Assembly: GCA_910586705.1 (NCBI GenBank)
Contig: CAJUJK010000023.1
Span: forward strand, 1 to 63,985
Length of the DNA stretch: 63,985 bases
Reading direction: 5' to 3'
DNA from: an uncultured Lachnospiraceae bacterium
Lineage (GTDB): Bacteria > Bacillota > Clostridia > Lachnospirales > Lachnospiraceae
Of this stretch, positions 51,346 through 59,317 are shown in pieces. Positions within the stretch are counted from its first letter, which is position 1. Each line of letters starts with the position of its first letter. The position numbers and the translations under genes are program-made. The notes below the pieces were generated by a model. The model searched no databases, was not told the DNA's origin, and saw nothing but the letters and a program-made list of their open reading frames with translations.

Positions 51346-51486
51346 CCTTAGGGGAGGATAAGTATTTCTTATCTTTTGCTTAGTATCATTGTTGCCTGTT
51401 TTTTTTGGGTTATACATGAAAAATATAATTTTGGATAAATTTTTTGCAGAGCGGTCGGTCTTCAGGTGATTTTAAGGAAATATAAA

Positions 51487-51515
51487 TTTACTTTTTATAA
51501 AAAATGTTATATACT
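51487..51515 (+). promoter_or_regulatory. Promoter of the SEC-C protein gene
   Basis: TTTACT at 51487-51492, 17-bp spacer, TATACT at 51510-51515; leader about 85 nt. Confidence 0.55.
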
Positions 51516-51607
51516 TAGTTGATAAATGCGGCGACGCATGGACGGGCAGCGGCGGTATGACAGACGAAAACGCGACCCGGAATATAGGATAAAGGTGGTA
51601 CGGTACT

Positions 51608-52114
51608 ATGGCATTATTACAACAGTGGCACGATATGGCGTATTCGGAGACAGCCAACAAAGGGGATTTGCAGAGACTCTGGTCCGACTATTTCCAGAAG
51701 GAGAAAGAAATCTATGCACAGATTCTGAAAACTCCGGACAAAGCGGTAAAGGGTACCGTCAAAGAACTGGCGGATAAATTTGAGGTGGATCTGATGACCA
51801 TGACAGGCTTTCTGGATGGCATCAACGACAGCCTGAAGAAGCAAAACCCCATCGACGAGATGGAGGAGGACACGAAGGTGAGCCTCGGCTTTGACAAGGA
51901 GCTGCTCTACAAGAACATGGTGGGAGCCGGCGCAGACTGGCTTTACAATCTGGAAGAGTGGAACGAGATTTTCGACGAGGATAAGAGAAAGGCGCTTTAC
52001 AGAGAGCAGAAAGAGTCCACTACCGTTCATAAGGAGAAGAAGATTTATCCCAACGATCCCTGTCCCTGCGGCAGCGGAAAGAAATATAAGAAGTGCTGCG
52101 GGAAGAATGCCTAG
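51608..52114 (+). CDS. SEC-C metal-binding motif protein
   Basis: 168 residues. The N-terminal 140 residues are helical (MALLQQWHDMAYSE..., LYKNMVGAGADWLYNLEEW). The C-terminus is a SEC-C zinc motif, PNDPCPCGSGKKYKKCCGK near residues 149-167, as in the tail of SecA. Many SEC-C proteins are uncharacterised; this type is small and stand-alone. AAAGGTGG lies upstream. Monocistronic. TTATGTAAAC with its longer extension starts 18 nt after the stop. Confidence 0.88.
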   Translation: MALLQQWHDMAYSETANKGDLQRLWSDYFQKEKEIYAQILKTPDKAVKGTVKELADKFEVDLMTMTGFLDGINDSLKKQNPIDEMEEDTKVSLGFDKELLYKNMVGAGADWLYNLEEWNEIFDEDKRKALYREQKESTTVHKEKKIYPNDPCPCGSGKKYKKCCGKNA

Positions 52115-52193
52115 ACTGTTGCACGGTGGAAGTTATGTAAACTATATGTCGGACATTTGCTGATAAAAGACGACAGAAAGAAAAAATTAGCAC

Positions 52194-52222
52194 TTTACAT
52201 TTAAATAGGTCTGACATAGAAT
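52194..52222 (+). promoter_or_regulatory. Promoter of the thrS T-box leader
   Basis: TTTACA at 52194-52199, 17-bp spacer, TAGAAT at 52217-52222; start near 52229, about 530 nt before thrS. Confidence 0.6.
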
Positions 52223-52228
52223 GGATAT

Positions 52229-52493
52229 AAGATTTTGGAAACAGGATACAGAATAACACGTTGACGAGAAGAGTAGGATGTGAAACGCAGCAGAGAGAAG
52301 CGCCCTGTGCTGAAAGCGCTTTTGCGGGAAACATTTGAAAACCAGCTCCGAGTGGTCCTAATACGACCCGCTGACTTACGTTACAGTCGAATGAGTGGTT
52401 CCGTTGCCGGGAAAGGCGCACGGAACAAGCGAGGTGGAACCGCGTAAACATACGTCCTCTGCACAGTCTGACTGACAGTGCAGGGGACTTTTT
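52229..52493 (+). promoter_or_regulatory. Threonine-specific T-box leader
   Basis: The Stem I start GACGAGAAGAGTA (about 52262) and CAGAGAGAAGCG apical region are typical. The specifier context GAAAACCAGCTCCGAG places codon ACC (Thr) at 52341-52343. The T-box AGGTGGAACCGCG is at 52432-52444. The terminator GTCCTCTGCAC/GTGCAGGGGAC (52454-52464/52478-52488) is followed by TTTTT. Uncharged tRNA-Thr should stabilise the antiterminator and let transcription proceed to thrS. Confidence 0.93.
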
Positions 52494-52516
52494 GCGCGAA
52501 TAAGCAGAGTCAGAAA
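52489..52516 (+). repeat. Terminator-abutting repeat, copy C (5' part only)
   Basis: From the T-box terminator's T-run the sequence TTTTTGCGCGAATAAGCAGA continues as GTCAGAA, matching copy A over about 27 nt. The inner stems and conserved linker of copies A and B are absent. Confidence 0.7.
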
Positions 52517-52553
52517 GCGGCAGAGTCAGAAAATGAATGAAGGAGGGAATACA

Positions 52554-52658
52554 ATGACACAACTGAGAGAGACGGCAGCAGCAACTTCGCTAAAAACGGG
52601 AACAATCATGGAAATCAGTATAATGACCGTGAAGAGGACGGGAACATGTAAAACGTAA
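52554..52658 (+). CDS. 34-residue threonine-rich small ORF between T-box and thrS
   Basis: ATG at 52554 with AGGAGGG at 52541-52547 (spacing 6). The peptide starts MTQLRETAAATSLKTG and ends VKRTGTCKT; 9 of 34 residues are threonine. It lies after the T-box terminator and 99 nt before thrS on the same transcript. The composition suggests a leader peptide whose translation senses threonyl-tRNA, but no obvious downstream terminator hairpin is visible, so the mechanism is open. Confidence 0.45.
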   Translation: MTQLRETAAATSLKTGTIMEISIMTVKRTGTCKT

Positions 52659-52757
52659 CAGTGCGGCTGAAGGCGGCGCAGTAAGATATGGGAGACAGGA
52701 AAAAGAAAGCAGGACAGAGCATATCGGAACAGGATCTGTCGGAAAGGAAGGAAAGAC

Positions 52758-54725
52758 ATGAAAATTACATTGAAAGACGGTTCGTTTAAAGAGTACGCGC
52801 AGGCGATGCGCATTTACGACATTGCACTTGATATCTCCGAGGGGCTGGCACGCGCGGCGTGCGCCGGGGAAGTGGACGGAAAGGTGGAGGATCTGCGCAC
52901 AGTCATCGACAGGGACTGCAGCCTTAACATTCTCACAGCGAACGACCCGGAGGGGCTTAAAGTTGTCAGACACACGGCTTCCCATGTGCTGGCGGAGGCA
53001 GTGAAGCGGCTGTTCCCGGAGGCGAAGGTGACCATCGGACCCGCCATCGAGGAAGGCTTCTACTATGATTTCGACGCCGCGCCTTTTTCCAGGGAAGATC
53101 TGGATAAGCTGGAAGCGGAGATGAAGAAGATCATCAAGGAAGGGCATAAGCTGGAGCGGTTTACCCTGCCGAGGGCTGAGGCGATCAAGTATATGGAGGA
53201 GAGAAACGAGCCTTACAAGGTAGAGCTGATTCAGGATCTGCCGGAGGATGCGGAGATTTCCTTCTACGATCAGGGCGGATTTGTGGATCTGTGCGCTGGC
53301 CCGCATCTGATGAGCACGAAAAACATCAAGGCGTACAAGCTGATTTCTTCCTCTATGGCATACTGGCGGGGCGATTCGGACAGGGCGCAGTTACAGCGTA
53401 TTTACGGCACCGCTTTTGCGAAGAAGGAGGAGCTGGCGGCATATCTGGAGCATCTGGAGGATATCAAACGCCGGGATCACAACAAACTGGGCCGTGAGAT
53501 GGAGCTGTTCACCACGGTGGATGTGATCGGACAGGGTCTGCCATTGCTTCTGCCCAAGGGCACGAAGATGGTGATGAAACTGCAACGCTGGATTGAGGAT
53601 CTGGAGGACAAGGAGTGGGGCTATGTGCGGACGAAGACCCCGCTTATGGCAAAGAGCGACCTGTATAAAATGTCCGGCCATTGGGATCATTACAAGGAAG
53701 GCATGTTTGTGCTGGGAGACGAGGAGAAGGACAAGGAAGTGTTTGCCCTTCGTCCCATGACATGTCCTTTCCAGTATTACTGCTACAAGAATACCCAGCA
53801 TTCCTACCGGGATCTGCCGATCCGCTACGGTGAGACGTCCACCCTTTTCCGCAACGAGGACTCCGGCGAGATGCACGGACTGACCCGTGTGCGCCAGTTT
53901 ACCATTTCTGAGGGGCATCTGATTATGAGGCCGGATCAGATGGTGGAGGAGTTCAAGGGTTGTATCGCATTGGCGAAACATATTATGTCAACCTTGGGTC
54001 TGCTGGAAGACGTGACATGGCATCTCTCCAAGTGGGATCCTGAGAACCCGGAAAAATATATCGGTGAGCCGGAGGTGTGGAATGAGACGGAGGCGCACAT
54101 CCGCGATATTCTGATTGAGCTGGAACTTCCCTTTACGGAGGATGTGGGCGAGGCGGCATTCTACGGGCCGAAGGTGGATATCAACGCGAAGAACGTGTAC
54201 GGCAAAGAGGACACCATGATTACTGTTCAGTGGGATGCCCTTCTGGCGGAACAGTTTGACATGTATTACATCGACCAGAACGGCGACAAGGTACGTCCCG
54301 GCATCATCCACAGGACTTCCATGGGATGCTATGAGCGGACGCTGGCGTGGCTGATTGAGAAATATGCCGGCAAGTTCCCCACATGGCTCTGCCCCGAGCA
54401 GGTGCGTATCCTGCCCATTTCGGAGAAATATGAGGCGTATGCCGAGGAGATCAGAAAGGAGCTGGCGAGAAACGATATCGACGTGACCGCTGACAACCGC
54501 TCTGAGAAAATCGGCTTTAAGATCCGTGAGGCGAGACTTGCCAAGGTGCCTTATATGCTCGTGGTGGGCGCCCAGGAGGCGGAGGATAAGACCGTGTCCG
54601 TCAGAAGCCGTTACGCGGGCGATGAGGGCGTGAAGCCTCTGCAGGAGTTTATCGACCAGATCTGCAAGGAGATCCGCACGAAGGAGATCCGCGTAGAAGA
54701 AGAACAGGAAGATCAGAAGAAGTAA
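52758..54725 (+). CDS. thrS: Threonyl-tRNA synthetase
   Basis: 655 residues. TGS domain (1-62), editing domain with HTASHVLAEAVKRLFP near 74-89 and the second zinc/editing motif CAGPHL near 183, class II catalytic core (about 245-540: motif 2 FRNEDSGEMHGLTRVRQF, motif 3 GCYERTLAWLIE) and anticodon-binding domain (about 545-640). Upstream AAGGAAGG. Controlled by the threonine T-box at 52229-52493, with an unusual Thr-rich ORF in between. Full length, no anomalies. Confidence 0.98.
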   Translation: MKITLKDGSFKEYAQAMRIYDIALDISEGLARAACAGEVDGKVEDLRTVIDRDCSLNILTANDPEGLKVVRHTASHVLAEAVKRLFPEAKVTIGPAIEEGFYYDFDAAPFSREDLDKLEAEMKKIIKEGHKLERFTLPRAEAIKYMEERNEPYKVELIQDLPEDAEISFYDQGGFVDLCAGPHLMSTKNIKAYKLISSSMAYWRGDSDRAQLQRIYGTAFAKKEELAAYLEHLEDIKRRDHNKLGREMELFTTVDVIGQGLPLLLPKGTKMVMKLQRWIEDLEDKEWGYVRTKTPLMAKSDLYKMSGHWDHYKEGMFVLGDEEKDKEVFALRPMTCPFQYYCYKNTQHSYRDLPIRYGETSTLFRNEDSGEMHGLTRVRQFTISEGHLIMRPDQMVEEFKGCIALAKHIMSTLGLLEDVTWHLSKWDPENPEKYIGEPEVWNETEAHIRDILIELELPFTEDVGEAAFYGPKVDINAKNVYGKEDTMITVQWDALLAEQFDMYYIDQNGDKVRPGIIHRTSMGCYERTLAWLIEKYAGKFPTWLCPEQVRILPISEKYEAYAEEIRKELARNDIDVTADNRSEKIGFKIREARLAKVPYMLVVGAQEAEDKTVSVRSRYAGDEGVKPLQEFIDQICKEIRTKEIRVEEEQEDQKK

Positions 54726-54809
54726 AACCTCGTGCCTGAAGGAATGGAGGCATTGAGCAGGACCAATGTCTGTGAAGACAGACAGCATGGCAACGATAAA
54801 GGGAAATGT

Positions 54810-56519
54810 ATGGAAAAGAAACAAAAAGGTCCGGGCAGGGAGATCGCGGGATTTCTCCTGCTCGGACTCAGCCTCATCATGCTTGGCAGGAGTGTGATGC
54901 TGTGCTTTAGCAACGATATCTGGTATGATGAACTGTTCACCGTGGGACTGGCGGAACATTCCTACGGCGAACTGGTTCGCCTTACAGCGGCAGACGTGCA
55001 TCCGCCGCTGTATTATTGTATTGTCAAGTTGTTTACAGACTTATGTAAACTGATTTTGCCGGGGGCGGGGACGATCATTCCGGCGAAGATTGTATCGGTA
55101 CTGCCGTATTTTGTCCTGCTGTTTTACGCGGTTACCTTGATCAGAAAGCGGTTTGGCATGTTTACGGGCGGGATGTTCCTGTTCTGTGTGACGGCAATGC
55201 CGCAGCTTTCCGCCTACACGGTGGAGATGCGGATGTACGGCTGGGCGCTGCTGTTCGTGACGGCGGCGTTTCTGCACGGCTACGCACTGGCGCTTGGGGG
55301 TTCACATCTTCACGGCGCAGCTTTTGTCCTCTACGGATTAGCAGCGGCTTACACCCAGTATTTCGCCTGTGTGGCGGTTGTCATGGTTTACCTGTTTCTT
55401 CTGCCGGCATTCTGGTTTCTTGACAGACGGCGGATCAGGGAATGGTTCCTTTATGTGGCGGTATCCGTGATCTGTTATGTGCCTTGGCTGTCTGCGCTGG
55501 CGGTGCAGCTCGGCGCGGTCAGCGAGAATTACTGGATTCTGCCGCTGACATGGCGGTCCCTTGGCGGGTGTGTGAAATTTCTGATGAAGCCGGCGTTTGC
55601 CGACGACAGGGTGAACACGGTTCTGGCGGTGATTTTATTTGCCGCGTACCTTGGAATATGGTGCCGGTGGCTGCTGAAACTCTGCCGATATAGGAGAGAA
55701 AAATCAATAAGGTGCGAAATACGGAGAACGGATGCAGACGGGACAGCAGAACGCTTCTGTCTCGCCATGGCGGGCGTCGGCGTTCTGGCAGGGCTGGTTG
55801 CCTTCGGGTTTGCGGCGTCGCTTCTGATCCGTCCGGTTTTTGTGTACCGCTATATGATACCCGCGGTGGGGTGTTTCTGGCTGGGGTTTGCGCTCTGTCT
55901 GAATGAAATGTTATGTAAACCAAAAGCCGCTGCGGGCACAAGTGACGATGCCGGTACGGTTGAGGTAGAATTATGTAAACAAAATGTGGGTCGACAGACG
56001 GCGAAAGAGCGCAATACAGGTAGACATAACATAGGAAGTGACACATTTTCCCGCACAGCCGGAATCGTCGTCACGGTCCTGATCGTTATAGTCGGTCTGC
56101 GTGATTACCGTGCGTTCATGGGCGAGGAGGAATACAAAATCCGACTGATGGCGGAGACGGAAGAAGCGCTTGCCCTGATCGGTCCGCAGGACAGCGTCGT
56201 CTACAACTTTGATCAGGTGCAGGCGGTGACGGGCTATTATCTGCCGGAGACGACAGCGCGCTTTTTGTGGCAGGCGGAAGCAGAAAGGCTCATTCAGGAG
56301 ATCACCTCGCCCTGCGGCACGGTGGAGACGGCGGATGCGCTGCGGAAAATGGCTGATGCCGCCGGGGAGGAAGGAACGGGGAAAAACCTCTGGTTTATCG
56401 GCAGTTTCAACAGCCGGGAGGACATCGTGGAAGAATGGCGTGACGCCGGACTTGAAGTGGAAGAAATGGGGAGTTTTTTGCTGGAACGGTACTGGTTTAA
56501 TCTGTATAAAATTTCATAA
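54810..56519 (+). CDS. GT-C fold membrane glycosyltransferase (GT39/ArnT-like)
   Basis: About 569 residues from the ATG at 54810 (AAAGGGAAA upstream; an earlier in-frame ATG at 54732 lacks a site). About 10-12 membrane helices. The first outer loop has DIWYDELFTVGLAEHSYGEL, with the catalytic-type Asp-Glu pair, and ADVHPPLYY, hallmarks of PMT/ArnT-type lipid-linked sugar transferases. A hydrophilic segment (about residues 365-415) between two helices is unusual and contains two TTATGTAAAC copies and a variant (55911-56029); another copy lies at 55041. Donor and acceptor are unknown. Confidence 0.8.
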   Translation: MEKKQKGPGREIAGFLLLGLSLIMLGRSVMLCFSNDIWYDELFTVGLAEHSYGELVRLTAADVHPPLYYCIVKLFTDLCKLILPGAGTIIPAKIVSVLPYFVLLFYAVTLIRKRFGMFTGGMFLFCVTAMPQLSAYTVEMRMYGWALLFVTAAFLHGYALALGGSHLHGAAFVLYGLAAAYTQYFACVAVVMVYLFLLPAFWFLDRRRIREWFLYVAVSVICYVPWLSALAVQLGAVSENYWILPLTWRSLGGCVKFLMKPAFADDRVNTVLAVILFAAYLGIWCRWLLKLCRYRREKSIRCEIRRTDADGTAERFCLAMAGVGVLAGLVAFGFAASLLIRPVFVYRYMIPAVGCFWLGFALCLNEMLCKPKAAAGTSDDAGTVEVELCKQNVGRQTAKERNTGRHNIGSDTFSRTAGIVVTVLIVIVGLRDYRAFMGEEEYKIRLMAETEEALALIGPQDSVVYNFDQVQAVTGYYLPETTARFLWQAEAERLIQEITSPCGTVETADALRKMADAAGEEGTGKNLWFIGSFNSREDIVEEWRDAGLEVEEMGSFLLERYWFNLYKIS

Positions 56520-56637
56520 CGACGGAAATAATACTCCATGATGGAAATATAGAGTGTGACAGGCGGCGTTCAGGGCGCACGGGACGCGGTTTGTCAAAAG
56601 CACTGGAATGAGTGCGCAGAAAGGTGGAGTATTTGAC

Positions 56638-56952
56638 ATGGCGGAATTAAAATGTGGCGTGGAAAACTGCAGTTACAATCAGGAGAATTATTGCTGCAAG
56701 GGCGATATCATGGTGGGAGGCACTCATGCCTGCGACTGTGACGGCACCTGCTGCGAGAGTTTTTCCCAGAGACGGGATGACGCTTATGTAAGTTCGTTGG
56801 AGCACCCCTGCCGCACGATCAGCATCGACTGTGAGGCGGAAAAGTGCGTGTACAATTCCAACTATAAGTGTCATGCGGAGCATGTGGATATCAGGGGCTG
56901 CGGCGCGTGCGACTGCAGACAGACCCAGTGTGCGACCTTCCGTGAGGCGTAA
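56638..56952 (+). CDS. Protein with two DUF1540 cysteine-rich repeats
   Basis: 104 residues from the ATG at 56638 (GGTGGAG upstream). Two similar halves, each CxxxxCxYNxxxxCxxxxxxVxxxxAxxCxxTxCxxF: LKCGVENCSYNQENYC...CDCDGTCCESF and IDCEAEKCVYNSNYKC...CDCRQTQCATF, the DUF1540 signature. DUF1540 proteins are common in spore-forming Clostridia; the cysteine pattern suggests metal binding. Function unknown. A hairpin follows. Confidence 0.9.
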   Translation: MAELKCGVENCSYNQENYCCKGDIMVGGTHACDCDGTCCESFSQRRDDAYVSSLEHPCRTISIDCEAEKCVYNSNYKCHAEHVDIRGCGACDCRQTQCATFREA

Positions 56953-56991
56953 ACTTGCCAGTTTTGCAATTTTATATTACAATGGATGTGT

Positions 56992-57017
56992 TGGACGCGA
57001 GCCGTTTGGCTTGCGTC
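56992..57017 (+). terminator. Hairpin after the DUF1540 gene
   Basis: GGACGCGAGCC/GGCTTGCGTCC with a short loop (one G-T pair). The T-run is poor, so termination may be partial. Confidence 0.55.
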
Positions 57018-57042
57018 CTCTGACTATACGGGAAAGGCAAGC

Positions 57043-57813
57043 ATGATTATGTATGAAAAAAGAATAAAATGTCTCCTTCTGGCGATATGCGGGGCAGTCC
57101 TTGTGGGATGCGGGGACGGGGAGGCTGTACATACAAGCGCGGAGCCTGCAGAGACGGTGGCAGCGCTGGCGGAGAGCGGTGAGGCTGCTGATGGAGAGCA
57201 GGAGACATCGGAATCGGGCGAGGCAGGGGCGCAAGAAGGGGCAGCAGATTCGGGAGAAGGCGCGGAACCTGTCCCCGAAGCGAATTTTATGGCGCCTGTG
57301 GAGATGGATGAAAATCTGAAGAACCAGCTTGCGGAGGAAATGCTGGAAGAAAATGAGATGGACACCTCGGTTGTGGAGAGTGCGCCCGTCACAAAGGGAT
57401 GCAGTTTTACCTTGCCGGAAGCGTTTTCGGAATCGGAGGATATCGAGGGCATGTACGTGACCAGACGGTATCCGATCGACGCCTCCACCATATATTATGT
57501 GGCGCTTGGCAGGGATGTGGCGCTGCAGCTTATGACGGAGGAGACATTCAAGGCGCAGGCGGAGGAAAATTTCCGCAAGGAGTACGGGGAAGAGATCGAG
57601 GTGACGATCGACAGTTTTGAGAGCCTCCGCATTGACGGCTGCCCGGCTTTCCGCATTCTGTGCCACTATCAGGTGGGGGATACGCAGATATCCCAGCTGG
57701 AGTATGCCATCAACGCGGATAAGAGTTATGTGATTACCTATTCCCAGACTTCAGACTATGACCGTATGGAAGAGTATGAAGCGAGCGCGGAGACGATTCA
57801 TCTGGAATTTTAA
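57043..57813 (+). CDS. Lipoprotein of unknown function
   Basis: 256 residues from the ATG at 57043 (GGGAAAGG upstream). Signal peptide with lipobox LVGC near residue 20, a Glu/Ala/Gly-rich spacer (about 22-85), and a folded C-terminal domain (about 110-256: CSFTLPEAFSESEDIEGMYVTRRYP, quoted in part as CSFTLPEAF; YYVALGRDVALQLM; FRILCHYQVGDTQISQLEYAI). The domain resembles PsbP/DcrB-like or DUF-type extracytoplasmic domains, but I cannot name a family. Monocistronic. Confidence 0.75.
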   Translation: MIMYEKRIKCLLLAICGAVLVGCGDGEAVHTSAEPAETVAALAESGEAADGEQETSESGEAGAQEGAADSGEGAEPVPEANFMAPVEMDENLKNQLAEEMLEENEMDTSVVESAPVTKGCSFTLPEAFSESEDIEGMYVTRRYPIDASTIYYVALGRDVALQLMTEETFKAQAEENFRKEYGEEIEVTIDSFESLRIDGCPAFRILCHYQVGDTQISQLEYAINADKSYVITYSQTSDYDRMEEYEASAETIHLEF

Positions 57814-57844
57814 TGACATATTCTGGAAGTTCTGATAAAACTGG

Positions 57845-57873
57845 TTGACAGTAGTAGCAGTAAAAATTACAAT
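57845..57873 (+). promoter_or_regulatory. Promoter of secreted paralog 1
   Basis: TTGACA at 57845-57850, 17-bp spacer, TACAAT at 57868-57873. The same -35, spacing and -10 precede paralog 2. Confidence 0.65.
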
Positions 57874-57929
57874 AAACATGGAAAGGCATAAAACCGGCAT
57901 CAATATTGACACGAATGTGTTAATATACA

Positions 57930-58528
57930 CCACACTTGAAAATGAAGGAGGATTTAGGAAATGAAGAAATTTTTGGCTTTAAGTTTTGCACTGGCACTTA
58001 CTTTCTCTACGACGGTATGTGCGGCAGAGACTGTAGTACCTACATCAGAATATGGCAGACTTGACACGCTTGCATACTGTGCAGAGAAGTCTCTTCCCGA
58101 GTACACTTCCAATGCGGTAGCTGAGATGGACGGCGTTCGTGATCAGGCGAAGATCGCATCCGGCAGCAACATGGTTACCGAGGGCAAAGAGACCAACGCT
58201 ACCTGTGTTGTGGATAAGGTAGATGTGGCGGCGATCAGATATGCACAGCAGAAGGCTGAGCAGGTTGGCGGCACCATGCTGACCGTTGTTGCGCTTTCCG
58301 CTCCCGGCGTTAACCTTGTAGACGCGCAGGTTGCCCTGAGAATCGAAGGCGTGAAGGCTGGCGATGCTGTTACCGCTTACAGAAGCGTTGAAGGCGAGTG
58401 GGTAGCGGTTACTGTTACGGCAGTAGCTGACGACAGTGTTACCATCGACTTCCCTCAGAAGGGTATCTACACATTTATTAAATAATGAATGGCACCTGAC
58501 AATGACTTGATTTAAATGACAAGTGTGG
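57930..58528 (+). repeat. Inverted-repeat-bounded gene unit 1
   Basis: CCACACTTG at 57930-57938 in the 5' UTR is the exact reverse complement of CAAGTGTGG at 58520-58528 in the 3' UTR. The gene lies between. The same pair bounds paralog 2. Confidence 0.75.
57961..58485 (+). CDS. Small secreted protein, paralog 1
   Basis: 174 residues, GGAGGATTTAGGAA upstream. Sec signal peptide MKKFLALSFALALTFSTTVCA cleaved before AET, then an about 150-residue secreted domain with a helical first half (DGVRDQAKIASGSNM; AAIRYAQQKAEQVGG) and beta-rich second half (VDAQVALRIEGVKAGDAVTAY, split as VDAQVALRIEG and VKAGDAVTAY; GIYTFIK at the end). Codon usage (GCT, GTT, GGC-rich) and strong signals suggest high expression. 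No family recognised. It is followed by a near-copy with the same UTR architecture, so the pair arose by tandem duplication. Confidence 0.8.
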   Translation: MKKFLALSFALALTFSTTVCAAETVVPTSEYGRLDTLAYCAEKSLPEYTSNAVAEMDGVRDQAKIASGSNMVTEGKETNATCVVDKVDVAAIRYAQQKAEQVGGTMLTVVALSAPGVNLVDAQVALRIEGVKAGDAVTAYRSVEGEWVAVTVTAVADDSVTIDFPQKGIYTFIK

Positions 58529-58534
58529 ATATGC

Positions 58535-58560
58535 GGACCGGTTTTTTTTAAGACCGGTCC
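58535..58560 (+). terminator. Terminator of secreted paralog 1
   Basis: GGACCGGT/ACCGGTCC (58535-58542/58553-58560), followed shortly by a T-run at 58566-58571. Confidence 0.7.
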
Positions 58561-58591
58561 GTACTATTTTTAAAACAGGACCAAATGTCTA

Positions 58592-58620
58592 TTGACAAGG
58601 GGGATGGAAAATTTTACAAT
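58592..58620 (+). promoter_or_regulatory. Promoter of secreted paralog 2
   Basis: TTGACA at 58592-58597, 17-bp spacer, TACAAT at 58615-58620, matching paralog 1. Confidence 0.65.
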
Positions 58621-58635
58621 TTGTTTTGATACATA

Positions 58636-59233
58636 CCACACTTGAAAATGAAGGAGGATTTAAGGAATGAAGAAATTTTTAGCATTAAGCTTTGCTCTGG
58701 CACTTACTTTCTCTACCACTGTATGTGCGGCAGAGACTGTAGTACCGGAGAAACAGTTCACAGAACTTGGCACACTGTCTGATACGGCTGTGAAGGCTCT
58801 TCCTGAGTACACTTCCAACGCAGTATCCGAGATGGACGGTGTTCGTGACATCCCGGCGATTGCTTCCGCAAGCAATCTGTTTACCGAGGGCAAAGAGACC
58901 AACGCTACCTGTGTTGTGGACAAGGTAGATGTGGCAGCAATCAGATATGCACAGCAGAAGGCTGAGCAGGTTGGCGGCGCTATGCTGGCAGTTGCAGAGC
59001 TTTCCGCTCCCGGCGTTAACCTTGTAGACGCACAGGTTGCACTGACTGTTGAAGGCATTGCAGCTGGCGACGCTGTTTCCGTATATAAGAGCGTTAAGGG
59101 CGAGTGGGTAGCAGTTGACGTTGTGGCAGTAGCAGAGAATACTGTTACCATCAAGTTTGATTCCAAGGGTATCTACACTGTTATCAAATAACAAATATCA
59201 CTCATAATATATCAATATTAATGACAAGTGTGG
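58636..59233 (+). repeat. Inverted-repeat-bounded gene unit 2
   Basis: CCACACTTG at 58636-58644 and CAAGTGTGG at 59225-59233 flank paralog 2 exactly as in unit 1. The 5' UTR from this site to the ribosome binding site is nearly identical in the two units. Confidence 0.75.
58667..59191 (+). CDS. Small secreted protein, paralog 2
   Basis: 174 residues, same length as paralog 1, with near-identical signal peptide (MKKFLALSFALALTFSTTVCAA) and central block (TEGKETNATCVVDKVDVAAI and RYAQQKAEQVGG). Divergence is concentrated just after the signal peptide (EKQFTELGTLSDTAVK versus TSEYGRLDTLAYCAEK) and near the C-terminus. Two extra cysteines of paralog 1 are missing here. The function is unknown; a conserved core with a divergent exposed N-terminus suggests surface or antigenic roles, which is speculation. 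It has its own promoter and terminator. Confidence 0.8.
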   Translation: MKKFLALSFALALTFSTTVCAAETVVPEKQFTELGTLSDTAVKALPEYTSNAVSEMDGVRDIPAIASASNLFTEGKETNATCVVDKVDVAAIRYAQQKAEQVGGAMLAVAELSAPGVNLVDAQVALTVEGIAAGDAVSVYKSVKGEWVAVDVVAVAENTVTIKFDSKGIYTVIK

Positions 59234-59237
59234 ACAT

Positions 59238-59265
59238 GTGAGCCGGTCTTTCGGGACCGGCTCAC
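59238..59265 (+). terminator. Terminator of secreted paralog 2
   Basis: GTGAGCCGGTC / GACCGGCTCAC, 11-bp stem (59238-59248/59255-59265). Confidence 0.8.
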
Positions 59266-59281
59266 AAAATGAAAAAAGCGG

Positions 59282-59311
59282 TTGACATGTACATGCACTG
59301 TGTGATATAGT
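59282..59311 (+). promoter_or_regulatory. Promoter of the infC-rpmI-rplT operon
   Basis: TTGACA at 59282-59287, 18-bp spacer, TATAGT at 59306-59311. Confidence 0.6.
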
Positions 59312-59317
59312 TTCAAA

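Larger units (their letters stand above)
51253..51607 (+). other. Intergenic region after the nucleoside operon
   Basis: 355 bp holding the operon terminator (51311-51345) and the SEC-C gene promoter (51487-51515). The rest is AT-rich, with no supported gene or RNA. Confidence 0.6.
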
